This document shows positions 1 through 4,784 of a stretch of 5,428 bases of DNA, piece after piece; position 1 is the stretch's first letter; every line of letters starts with the position of its first letter. The DNA is from Clostridiales bacterium (GTDB lineage: Bacteria > Bacillota > Clostridia > Oscillospirales > JAAYOS01), in contig JAAYMG010000124.1 of the NCBI GenBank assembly GCA_012521525.1, positions 1 through 5,428 of the forward strand, read 5' to 3'. Made by a program: the position numbers and the translations under genes. The notes under the pieces were generated by a model. The model was not told where the DNA came from. It made no database searches and was given only the letters and a program-made list of their open reading frames with translations.

Positions 1-552
1 ATAATTCCTGACCGGAGTTCCGGTCCTCTCCCCTGCAGATACGAGGCTTTTCGAATGACAGATGCGGGTAGTTACCCTGATGAGCATAGGCACGTCAAAC
101 CGTTCGGACAGTTCAAAGGCTGCCGCAGTGAAAACCCGGCATTCTTCGGAGTCGGACGGCTCCATCATGCCGATCTTCATGTGCGGCGCATACAGCCGGT
201 TGTCCTGCTCGTTTTGAGAGCTGTGGCATCCCGGATCATCCGCGGACACTACCACCAGTCCTCCGTTCACACCTGAATAACCCATGCTGAACAAAGGGTC
301 CGCCGCCACATTGACACCTACATGCTTCATCGCACATAGAGCCCGGGCACCGCCAATGGCCGCCCCCAGTGCTATCTCGGCGGCAACCTTTTCGTTGCAT
401 GCCCAATGGCAGAAAATGTCATCCCTGTACGCGGACAACGATTCGAGGATCTCAGTGCTGGGAGTACCCGGATATGCCGCGGCCACTGCGCACCCGGCTT
501 CATATGCCCCCCGCGCTATCGCCTCGTTCCCGCTCATCATGACTCTACTCAT
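1..552 (-). CDS. iorA: Indolepyruvate:ferredoxin oxidoreductase alpha subunit, N-terminal part (runs off left edge)
   Basis: The first 184 codons of the large subunit of IOR, the cytoplasmic thiamine-diphosphate and iron-sulfur enzyme that oxidises aryl pyruvates (from Trp, Phe, Tyr) with CoA to aryl-acetyl-CoA, reducing ferredoxin. The frame is open to the window edge. Family landmarks in order: SGNEAIARGAYEAG (7-20), YPGTPSTEIL (27-36), NEKVAAE (53-59, where E54 fits the thiamine-activating glutamate), MKHVGVNVAADP (75-86), SADDPGCHSSQNEQDNR (103-119), MEPSDSEE (130-137) and the R-V-T-T-R stretch (159-163). This is the pyrimidine-binding POR-type domain; the C-terminal TPP and 4Fe-4S domains (family about 600 residues) lie outside. 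The ATG at 552 is chosen because an in-frame TAA directly precedes it, GGAAG lies 13 bases upstream, and the residue count before GNEA fits homologues. ATGs at 540 and 537 have no ribosome site. The beta subunit gene iorB would be expected further left. Identification is from remembered family motifs and is very secure. Confidence 0.95.
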   Translation of the reverse strand, partial: MSRVMMSGNEAIARGAYEAGCAVAAAYPGTPSTEILESLSAYRDDIFCHWACNEKVAAEIALGAAIGGARALCAMKHVGVNVAADPLFSMGYSGVNGGLVVVSADDPGCHSSQNEQDNRLYAPHMKIGMMEPSDSEECRVFTAAAFELSERFDVPMLIRVTTRICHSKSLVSAGERTGTPVRNY

Positions 553-656
553 TTATGATGGCTTACTTCCTTTCGGGTACAATAATCGGGATATATTATA
601 AAACATAATATGTACGATCGGACTTCGTAGCCCGGGCGATGCGGAAAAAGCACGCC

Positions 657-706
657 AAAAACGGATCCGCCTTTTCAGAAATCATATCATAATAAGGCGG
701 ACCCGT
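657..706 (-). terminator. Rho-independent terminator of the LysM-protein gene
   Basis: Just beyond the stop of the LysM gene, positions 694-706 and 661-673 pair as a 13-bp stem around a 20-base loop, followed on the minus strand by five Ts (661-657). The one imperfect pair (665/702) is a G-U wobble in minus-strand RNA but an A/C mismatch in plus-strand RNA, so the hairpin is directional and fits termination of the minus-strand gene. The loop is long for a terminator, and part of the promoter for iorA lies inside the same bases. Confidence 0.65.
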
Positions 707-709
707 CAA
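681..709 (-). promoter_or_regulatory. Sigma-A-type promoter of iorA, nested in the upstream terminator
   Basis: On the minus strand, TTGACG (709-704) and TATGAT (686-681) are separated by exactly 17 bases; each box matches five of six consensus bases. The predicted transcript start is near 674, giving a leader of about 120 bases before the iorA ATG at 552. The -35 box overlaps the first arm of the LysM-gene terminator and the -10 box sits in its loop. A transcript starting here would contain only the second arm and so could not form the hairpin. Confidence 0.7.
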
Positions 710-723
710 AGATTTTATGCCTG

Positions 724-2145
724 TCAGACAAGGCCTGCGGCTACCTTTATCTGCTGCTGATGAGCTTCGGTGACCTTGCCGTCGTTGTGGCGCGTACTGT
801 TTTTGAAGTGGATGTCAAAATGCCCGTTGAAGTTGTTGTCCTTGATATAAGATATGTCGTGAGGCATTGACGACATCGAAGCGGCGATTTTTCTCCCGTC
901 GACGTTGACGATCACTGCCCTTTCCGTCCATGAGTACGATCCTCCCCAGATCTCTTTGATTATGGCCGCGTCGCTTGCCGTAAGGGGTTCGCAGTCGGCG
1001 TGATTTGCTCCGATCGTACGCTTCACCTTGAATGAACGTCCGGTCTTGAAATCGGTCACCGTGGCCACCTTGTTTATCGGAAAAAGATATTGGGCTTCGG
1101 TCCACCAGTCCAAATACTCCCCATGTTTCGGGCTCACCGTTGCCTTTACGGCTATGTGGTGGACCGGGATCGTCAGCTTTTGCCCTATCGACAGGACACT
1201 GCTTGTAGTGAGGTTGTTGACCTTGAGCAGTTCCTGCTGCGGCAAACCGAATTTTATACTGAGATCCCATATGGTATCTCCAGGCTGTACCGTATATGTT
1301 TGATACGTTACGGTATTGGCTGCAGGCGCGGGCGCAGGTGCCGGGTTTGATGTCCCCGCATCTTTTTTTATGATCAGCTGCTGCCCGGGATAAATAGTCG
1401 TCCCGCTCAGGCCGTTGACAGCCTGCAGAGTACCTGCCGACAATCCGTGGGCATTGGCGATCTTCCAGAGCGTGTCGCCTGATTTGACTGTATATGTCTG
1501 GACTTTACCGGTTCCGACATATATCGTGTTCGTTACATCGCACCAGCTTACAGTCTGCCCCAGAGACTCCGCAACGAATCGCACCGGGACCATTGTTATC
1601 CCGTTCACTATATATGATGGTGCCATCGAAACCTGTATCCCGTTCACCCTGGCCTTGTCAGACCCGATGATAAAGGCGATCCTGGTTTCTCCCATGTTGA
1701 TGCCTACAGTCTTGGACTCGGCATTCCACCACACCGTTGCCCCGACGGCATTTGCCAGATCCCGGACCGGGACATAGACGGTGCCGTTTCGGTTGACGGC
1801 AGGAGAAGAAAGCTGTACCTGATTTCCGTCAACCACCAGTTTGGCATTCTGCTGATAATCTGACTGGACCACGGTGCTCTCAGCGGCTTTTGCCTTTTGT
1901 GTGAGCGGTCCTGCAAAAGCCAGTGTCGCTATCAGGGTCGTCCCCAGCATCACTTTTATCGTCTTTATCTTCAGATCCGGCAGCTTCTCACGGATATATT
2001 GAGCAGCATTTTCACGCAGAGACTTCTCCCGTTTCCTTCTGCCCCTCCTGCCCAGCTCCTCCGAAAACTCCGTCAGCATCGGATCAAGATACAATATCAG
2101 CTCATACCCGTCATCTGATTCCGTGAGTTTGTGTTGAATAAACAT
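724..2145 (-). CDS. Membrane-anchored or secreted LysM protein with copper-amine-oxidase-like domain and conserved C-terminal domain
   Basis: A 473-residue protein, probably acting at the cell wall. From the N-terminus: a charged cytoplasmic-type region (1-60) with a DGYELILYLDP stretch and an Arg/Lys-rich patch; a hydrophobic segment (62-79) followed by A-K-A at 85-87, a possible signal-peptidase site; a copper-amine-oxidase N-terminal-like domain (about 103-212) with its two VPVR motifs; LysM 1 (217-260, YTVKSGDTLWKIA); a Pro-Ala linker; LysM 2 (282-326, YTVQPGDTIWDLS); and a C-terminal domain (about 341-471) containing WGGSYSW, SMSSMPH and NGHFDIHFKNS. LysM modules bind peptidoglycan N-acetylglucosamine. 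I recall this C-terminal domain, and similar N-terminal regions, from other clostridial wall proteins but cannot name a function. The ATG at 2145 is preferred over the in-frame GTG at 2157, because GGGGGTG lies 9 bases before the ATG whereas the GTG is inside that motif. The gene is monocistronic, with a terminator just downstream. It is unclear whether the membrane segment is cleaved or kept as an anchor. Confidence 0.88.
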   Translation of the reverse strand: MFIQHKLTESDDGYELILYLDPMLTEFSEELGRRGRRKREKSLRENAAQYIREKLPDLKIKTIKVMLGTTLIATLAFAGPLTQKAKAAESTVVQSDYQQNAKLVVDGNQVQLSSPAVNRNGTVYVPVRDLANAVGATVWWNAESKTVGINMGETRIAFIIGSDKARVNGIQVSMAPSYIVNGITMVPVRFVAESLGQTVSWCDVTNTIYVGTGKVQTYTVKSGDTLWKIANAHGLSAGTLQAVNGLSGTTIYPGQQLIIKKDAGTSNPAPAPAPAANTVTYQTYTVQPGDTIWDLSIKFGLPQQELLKVNNLTTSSVLSIGQKLTIPVHHIAVKATVSPKHGEYLDWWTEAQYLFPINKVATVTDFKTGRSFKVKRTIGANHADCEPLTASDAAIIKEIWGGSYSWTERAVIVNVDGRKIAASMSSMPHDISYIKDNNFNGHFDIHFKNSTRHNDGKVTEAHQQQIKVAAGLV

Positions 2146-2154
2146 AAAAACAGA

Positions 2155-2188
2155 CACCCCCGTACATTAGTGTTCTAAGACGAGGGTG
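2155..2188 (-). promoter_or_regulatory. Leader hairpin that covers the ribosome site of the LysM-protein gene
   Basis: In minus-strand RNA, positions 2188-2180 (CACCCTCGT) pair with 2163-2155 (ACGGGGGTG) as 9 bp with one wobble. Inside the loop, TTAG and CTAA form a further 4-bp stem with an AACA tetraloop. The 3' arm contains the whole GGGGGTG ribosome-binding motif of the ATG at 2145, and TCTGTTTTT follows it. The structure could therefore mask translation initiation or act as an attenuator. The pairing is seen in the sequence; the regulatory role is inferred. Confidence 0.55.
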
Positions 2189-2208
2189 ATTTTATTTACT
2201 GCTCTGAC

Positions 2209-2261
2209 ATTAAAATTACGCTTTGTACGAAATTTGAACAATTTCGATTAAACAGTATCGT
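2209..2261. promoter_or_regulatory. Divergent intergenic region: weak promoter candidates around a shared palindrome
   Basis: A perfect inverted repeat CGAAATT-N5-AATTTCG lies at 2228-2246. Minus strand, toward the LysM gene: TTCAAA (2238-2233), 18 bases, TTTAAT (2214-2209). Plus strand, toward the small gene: TTGAAC (2234-2239), 16 bases, TATCGT (2256-2261). Both -35 candidates fall inside the palindrome. None of the boxes is strong, so an alternative sigma factor is possible. A second small inverted repeat, CGTAT-N5-ATACG, lies at 2269-2283. Nothing else was recognised between 2189 and 2337. Confidence 0.3.
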
Positions 2262-2346
2262 TTCAAATCGTATATCCGATACGTAGTCCGGCCGAATCGT
2301 TAACACGTATTCAAGTCGATTCATAGGATGGTTTGAGGTGATCGAA

Positions 2347-2514
2347 TTGTATTCTTACCGTGAATTTCTCGAGTTGCAGAGAAGAAGCCTGGAGCATTAT
2401 GAAGAAAAAATGAAAAGACTTTACGAGAAGGCGCAAAAAGAAAGCAAAAAAGCCGAAAATAAAAAGCCGCCCGAAGATAATGCTCCGCTCGGCAACGAAG
2501 ACAATAAAACCTGA
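2347..2514 (+). CDS. Small highly charged protein, 55 residues, unknown function
   Basis: An unrecognised small protein that reads LYSYREFLELQRRSLEHYEE at its start. About 25 of 55 residues are charged, nearly balanced (13 Lys/Arg, 12 Asp/Glu). Residues 5-38 look like one long amphipathic or coiled-coil helix; the tail is Pro/Asn/Glu-rich and probably disordered. There is no signal peptide, membrane segment, cysteine or tryptophan. The TTG at 2347 is chosen because GAGGTGATC (2335-2343), an exact match to the anti-Shine-Dalgarno sequence, ends three bases before it. An in-frame GTG at 2338 with AGGA upstream would add three residues. A convincing terminator follows at 2545-2580, so it looks like a real single-gene unit. 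It is divergent from the LysM gene; functional linkage is unknown. It could be a regulator, adaptor or spore-associated peptide, but nothing in the sequence decides this. Confidence 0.65.
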   Translation: MYSYREFLELQRRSLEHYEEKMKRLYEKAQKESKKAENKKPPEDNAPLGNEDNKT

Positions 2515-2544
2515 AAAGTTTTCCTGAGGATACTTGACTGTTGA

Positions 2545-2580
2545 GGGGCTGCCAGGCATTTTACGGCAGCTCTGTTTTTT
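2545..2580 (+). terminator. Rho-independent terminator of the 55-residue protein gene
   Basis: GGGGCTGCC (2545-2553) pairs with GGCAGCTCT (2565-2573) over 9 bp, two of them G-U, around an 11-base loop. G and then six Ts (2575-2580) follow. It lies 30 bases after the stop at 2514 and supports the small upstream gene. There is no T-run on the other strand, so it should act only in the plus direction. Confidence 0.8.
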
Positions 2581-2815
2581 GGTATTTACAGCCGTCAAAA
2601 CGCCACATGCCTGCATTATTTATTGCATTATTGATTGAATCTGTCAGCATACAACCGGTATCCAGAATACAGATGACCGGTAACCCGAAGGTATCCAGTG
2701 CAAGTTCAATCGATTTCCCGAAGCATCCTGGTACCGGCCTGAAATCCAGCATCTTCTTTTGGACAGGATGAAACTGTCACACATCAAAGGAAAGAAGCAT
2801 CAAGAGCTGAAGCAA
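2581..2815. other. Gap without a confident gene; possible minus-strand remnant
   Basis: A 63-codon minus-strand frame (2752 to 2561) reads like protein in part (KSIELALDTFGLPVICILDT) and has the same direction as the gene to its right. It lacks a ribosome site, has an in-frame stop shortly upstream, and its 3' end runs through the terminator of the small plus-strand gene. I do not recognise it; it may be a gene remnant. The stretch also holds two copies of GGTATCCAG (2657-2665 and 2690-2698) and two of ACCGGTA (2654-2660 and 2676-2682). No terminator for the minus-strand gene ending at 2816 was seen. Confidence 0.3.
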
Positions 2816-3340
2816 CTACTTTGCATTAAAATAAGGAACTTTCATAATACCGGCCATCTGCCTTGCAGATTTGCGTCTGTAGCCGCAGATCCTCGAAGCG
2901 AAAGCCTTGTTTTGATCGGCAGAGATGACCAGTGTCGGATAAAGGGAGTCCTTCCTGTTGAATACCCTCTTGAACTTCCACCCGGATGCTTTGCAGGTCC
3001 TCTTCATCAAAAGAGGGATCTCCGCAAGATGGAAAACGTCGCATTTCGGGCTTGCGACGATACCCTTTTCAGCTCTGACATTGCAGTATCTGTAGGGCCT
3101 GTTGGATCTGGAATCCGAAAGTGTCCCGATTCCTTCTTTCATGACACAGTCCCAATATATGACAGTATTCCTGTTGTCGACAAAATAAACCGAGGCTTCG
3201 TAGTGGACCTTTGTGTCGTCCCTTTTCGGGAGAGAAAAGTCGCACTTCACATAAATATCCGTTTCGTGATCGGTCAGCGGCGTTATACCTTTTTGCTTCA
3301 GCATCTCCTTCAGACTGATCAGCAGATCATGCTTTTCCAC
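2816..3340 (-). CDS. Conserved hypothetical protein, 174 residues
   Basis: A soluble-looking protein with no signal peptide or membrane segment. The N-terminal helix (1-18) is followed by strand-rich sequence including YEASVYFVDNRNTVIYWDCV (47-66), then SGWKFKRVFNRKDSLYP (119-135). From memory, a widespread uncharacterised family in Clostridia and methanogenic archaea has the same order: a β-rich middle with an aromatic I-Y-W segment, then a G-W-K-F-K-x-V motif and an ending near x-Y-P. That is a resemblance only, and the role is unknown. Here 39 basic residues-rich positions (136-174) continue past the usual end, which may be a lineage-specific tail. The start is GTG at 3340, with AGAGG 6-7 bases upstream and no in-frame ATG nearby. 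A good promoter lies directly upstream, so the gene is probably transcribed alone. The opposite strand has a long open frame, rejected as a shadow. Confidence 0.75.
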   Translation of the reverse strand: MEKHDLLISLKEMLKQKGITPLTDHETDIYVKCDFSLPKRDDTKVHYEASVYFVDNRNTVIYWDCVMKEGIGTLSDSRSNRPYRYCNVRAEKGIVASPKCDVFHLAEIPLLMKRTCKASGWKFKRVFNRKDSLYPTLVISADQNKAFASRICGYRRKSARQMAGIMKVPYFNAK

Positions 3341-3372
3341 ATCATACCTCTTCAGATTATTTTTTTGTCAAC

Positions 3373-3400
3373 ATTATAACAACATTTGTCAAAAAATCAA
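3373..3400 (-). promoter_or_regulatory. Extended -10 promoter of the 174-residue protein gene, flanked by direct repeats
   Basis: On the minus strand, a perfect TATAAT (3378-3373) preceded by TGT makes an extended -10 box; TTGATT (3400-3395) lies 16 bases upstream. The start would be near 3366, leaving a short leader that carries the AGAGG ribosome site before the GTG at 3340. Two 8-bp direct repeats TTTGTCAA (3364-3371 and 3385-3392), exactly 21 bp apart, bracket the -10 box and could be operator half-sites. Confidence 0.65.
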
Positions 3401-3631
3401 AGACCGTTTTTGCGTTATGTGTAGTTTTTTGCAACATTTAACATTTTTATGTAACCCGATTTTTAATTATTTAAAAAAATGGATCATATTCCCTTAGTAA
3501 GCCCGCTATCATATACCTTACTTGCTCCGGTTTTATGCTCTTATCGTGATATTTGCATCATATTCAGATATGCTTGTCCTTTTGCACGGGATCCAGTCCC
3601 TGCAGCAACTGTGTCTGATACCTGCCACGCA
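3401..3631. other. AT-rich intergenic stretch without a confident gene
   Basis: The part at 3401-3480 is very AT-rich with poly-A/T runs and two AACATTT copies (3433-3439 and 3440-3446), related to two AACATT copies inside the neighbouring promoter (3370-3375, 3381-3386). The rest (3481-3631) has ordinary composition. The only hint of coding is a 22-codon minus-strand frame (3632 to 3564) just past the degV terminator. No RNA gene was recognised. Confidence 0.4.
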
Positions 3632-3664
3632 TAAAATTACCCCCGTTCCATGCCGAAACGGGGG
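3632..3664 (-). terminator. Rho-independent terminator of the degV gene
   Basis: In the minus direction CCCCCGTT (3664-3657) pairs with AACGGGGG (3647-3640) as a perfect 8-bp stem around a 9-base loop, followed by TAATTTTAT. It lies 23 bases past the degV stop. The T-run is short and interrupted, but the stem is very strong. A second perfect inverted repeat, CTGATC-N7-GATCAG (3672-3690), overlaps the degV stop codon and may stabilise the 3' end. Confidence 0.75.
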
Positions 3665-3686
3665 CTTATTGCTGATCATCGCACGA

Positions 3687-4559
3687 TCAGGTCCTTTTCC
3701 TGCCCATGAAAAAGATAGCGATGGTATCCGGACCTGAGTGGCTCCCGATAACCGGACCTATGAAATTGATCAGTACTTCTTTTATTTTGTACTTTTCCTT
3801 CATCTTTTCGAGCAGGGTCATCGCATCCTGTTCGCAGTCCGCGTGGCTTATCGCCAGCACCTCGATCTCATCCGACTCTATGAACTCTTCCACCCAGTTG
3901 ACAAGCCCTTCAAGAGCCCCGCGGCGCCCGCGCATCTTTTTGCATGCGCGAAGCTTGCCGTTGGCGTCGACATCCAGCATCGGTTTTACACCCATCAGCG
4001 ATCCGAGCACTGCGGCCGAAGAGCTTATTCTCCCGCTGCGCTTGAGGAACATCAGATCATCGACGGTAAACAGGTGTATGACCCTCAGCTTGTTTTCCTC
4101 GACCCAGTCGCGTACTTCGTCGATGCTCTTACCGGCAGCGCGCATCTTTTGGGCATAATGCATCAAAACCGCACCGCCCATCGAAGCGCAAAGCCCGTCA
4201 CATACATAGAGCTTGCGGTCGGGGTATTTTTCGGAGAGTTCTTCAGCCGCTCCCACCGCCGATTGGTAAGAGCCGCTGATTCCTGAAGAGATGGAGATAT
4301 AAAGGACATCCTTCCCCTCTGACAGGAACTTCTCAAACGCCTGGGTATATTCCTCCCGGTTGATAAGTGATGTTGATGACATGGAACCCGCTCTCATTTT
4401 TTCGTAGAAACGCTCGTGCTCCATGCTTACGCCGGCATCGTCCTTGTACTCAACTCCGTCCAGCACATAGCGAATCGGGATGAGCTCCACGTCGTTTTCC
4501 TCATAAAAGGCTTTCGGAAGATCGGTTGACGAATCCGTCATCAGTACAAAATAGCTCAT
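3687..4559 (-). CDS. DegV-family (FakB-like) fatty-acid-binding protein
   Basis: A cytoplasmic protein of 290 residues, the normal family length. DegV/FakB proteins hold a fatty acid in a buried pocket; where a FakA kinase is present they present its carboxylate for phosphorylation and entry into phospholipid synthesis. Motifs in order: TDSSTDLP (8-15), SSTS (61-64, lipid carboxylate contact region), ISISSGISGSYQSA (88-101), LKRSGRIS (172-179), and GPVIGSHSGPDT (268-279) with the conserved pocket histidine H274. The last motif normally reads GPG; Asp replaces the second Gly here. The start is ATG 4559, because GGAG lies 6 bases upstream and the protein then begins M-x-Y-F-V-L-M-T-D-S-S as in homologues. 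The in-frame ATGs at 4607 and 4571 lack a spaced ribosome site, and 4607 leaves almost no leader. It has its own promoter and terminator and is divergent from the phosphofructokinase gene. The ligand and any kinase partner are not visible here. Confidence 0.92.
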   Translation of the reverse strand: MSYFVLMTDSSTDLPKAFYEENDVELIPIRYVLDGVEYKDDAGVSMEHERFYEKMRAGSMSSTSLINREEYTQAFEKFLSEGKDVLYISISSGISGSYQSAVGAAEELSEKYPDRKLYVCDGLCASMGGAVLMHYAQKMRAAGKSIDEVRDWVEENKLRVIHLFTVDDLMFLKRSGRISSSAAVLGSLMGVKPMLDVDANGKLRACKKMRGRRGALEGLVNWVEEFIESDEIEVLAISHADCEQDAMTLLEKMKEKYKIKEVLINFIGPVIGSHSGPDTIAIFFMGRKRT

Positions 4560-4610
4560 GTGAAACTCCATTCCCCGGCATTTGCCGTATTCTCGAATAT
4601 TATGCACGTT

Positions 4611-4628
4611 ATGGTATTACTATACCAT
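4611..4628. repeat. Perfect 18-bp palindrome over the degV -10 box (candidate operator)
   Basis: ATGGTAT-TACT-ATACCAT, a perfect 7-4-7 inverted repeat. It covers the degV -10 box (4619-4624) and the predicted transcript start (about 4612). A protein bound here would block initiation, so it is a good candidate repressor site. The half-site TGGTAT recalls GntR-type operators, but the regulator cannot be named. Confidence 0.55.
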
Positions 4629-4647
4629 CAGGCATTTATACAGTCAA
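4619..4647 (-). promoter_or_regulatory. Sigma-A promoter of degV
   Basis: On the minus strand TTGACT (4647-4642) and TATAGT (4624-4619) are separated by exactly 17 bases, with TGG just before the -10 box making it an extended -10. The start should be near 4612, giving a leader of about 50 bases that carries the GGAG ribosome site. The -35 box overlaps one copy of a 10-bp direct repeat and the -10 box lies in a palindrome. Confidence 0.8.
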
Positions 4648-4681
4648 TATTTACTAATACGGAATGAGGTGCAATATTTAC
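4645..4681. repeat. Pair of direct repeats CAATATTTAC between degV and pfp
   Basis: CAATATTTAC occurs perfectly at 4645-4654 and 4672-4681, 27 bp apart. The first copy overlaps the degV -35 box. GTGCAAT also occurs at 4669-4675 and 4695-4701, so CAAT motifs recur at about 26-27 bp. This may be an activator or repressor site; the function is inferred only from position. Confidence 0.4.
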
Positions 4682-4745
4682 ACGGATCGGTTTTGTGCAA
4701 TTTCCCCCAACATTTTTTTGCTTTTTTTACAAATTCAGTATTGTA

Positions 4746-4763
4746 TAAATTGCCAACAATTTA
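4746..4763. repeat. Perfect 18-bp palindrome over the pfp -35 box (candidate operator)
   Basis: TAAATTG-CCAA-CAATTTA, a perfect 7-4-7 inverted repeat containing the whole -35 box TTGCCA (4750-4755) of the phosphofructokinase promoter. AT-rich DNA makes chance palindromes commoner, so confidence is moderate. It has the same geometry as the degV palindrome but a different half-site. Confidence 0.4.
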
Positions 4764-4778
4764 AAATCGTGGTATACT
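4750..4778 (+). promoter_or_regulatory. Sigma-A promoter of the phosphofructokinase gene
   Basis: TTGCCA (4750-4755) and TATACT (4773-4778) are separated by exactly 17 bases, each five of six to consensus, with TGG directly before the -10 box (extended -10). The start should be near 4785, giving a leader of about 110 bases before the ATG at 4895. Confidence 0.8.
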
Positions 4779-4784
4779 ATTTCT

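Noticed and set aside
595..600. Second TATAAT on the minus strand closer to iorA
   Set aside because: No acceptable -35 box lies 16-18 bases upstream and there is no TG extension. The promoter at 681-709 is far better.
55..601. Plus-strand open frames of 73 and 105 codons over iorA
   Set aside because: The opposite strand encodes an uninterrupted, highly conserved IorA N-terminus over the same bases.
815..1270. Minus-strand open frame of 151 codons inside the LysM gene
   Set aside because: It is in a different frame from a gene with clear LysM and copper-amine-oxidase-like domains, and has no start signals.
3343..3371. TTGACA (3371-3366) with TATGAT (3346-3341) as an alternative promoter for the 174-residue protein gene
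   Set aside because: The spacing is 19 bases and the start would fall at or inside the GTG start region, removing the AGAGG ribosome site.
2759..3379. Long plus-strand open frame (206 codons) opposite the 174-residue protein gene
   Set aside because: It has no ribosome site, runs into the AT-rich promoter region of the opposite gene and reads like a shadow. The minus-strand frame has a promoter, a ribosome site and a family resemblance.
3706..4286. Two plus-strand open frames of 150 and 182 codons inside degV
   Set aside because: They lie wholly antisense to an unmistakable DegV-family gene and resemble no protein family; shadows of its codon usage.
4703..4728. Two T-runs between degV and pfp that could mark a terminator
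   Set aside because: No stem precedes them on either strand, and the neighbouring genes diverge, so none is expected.
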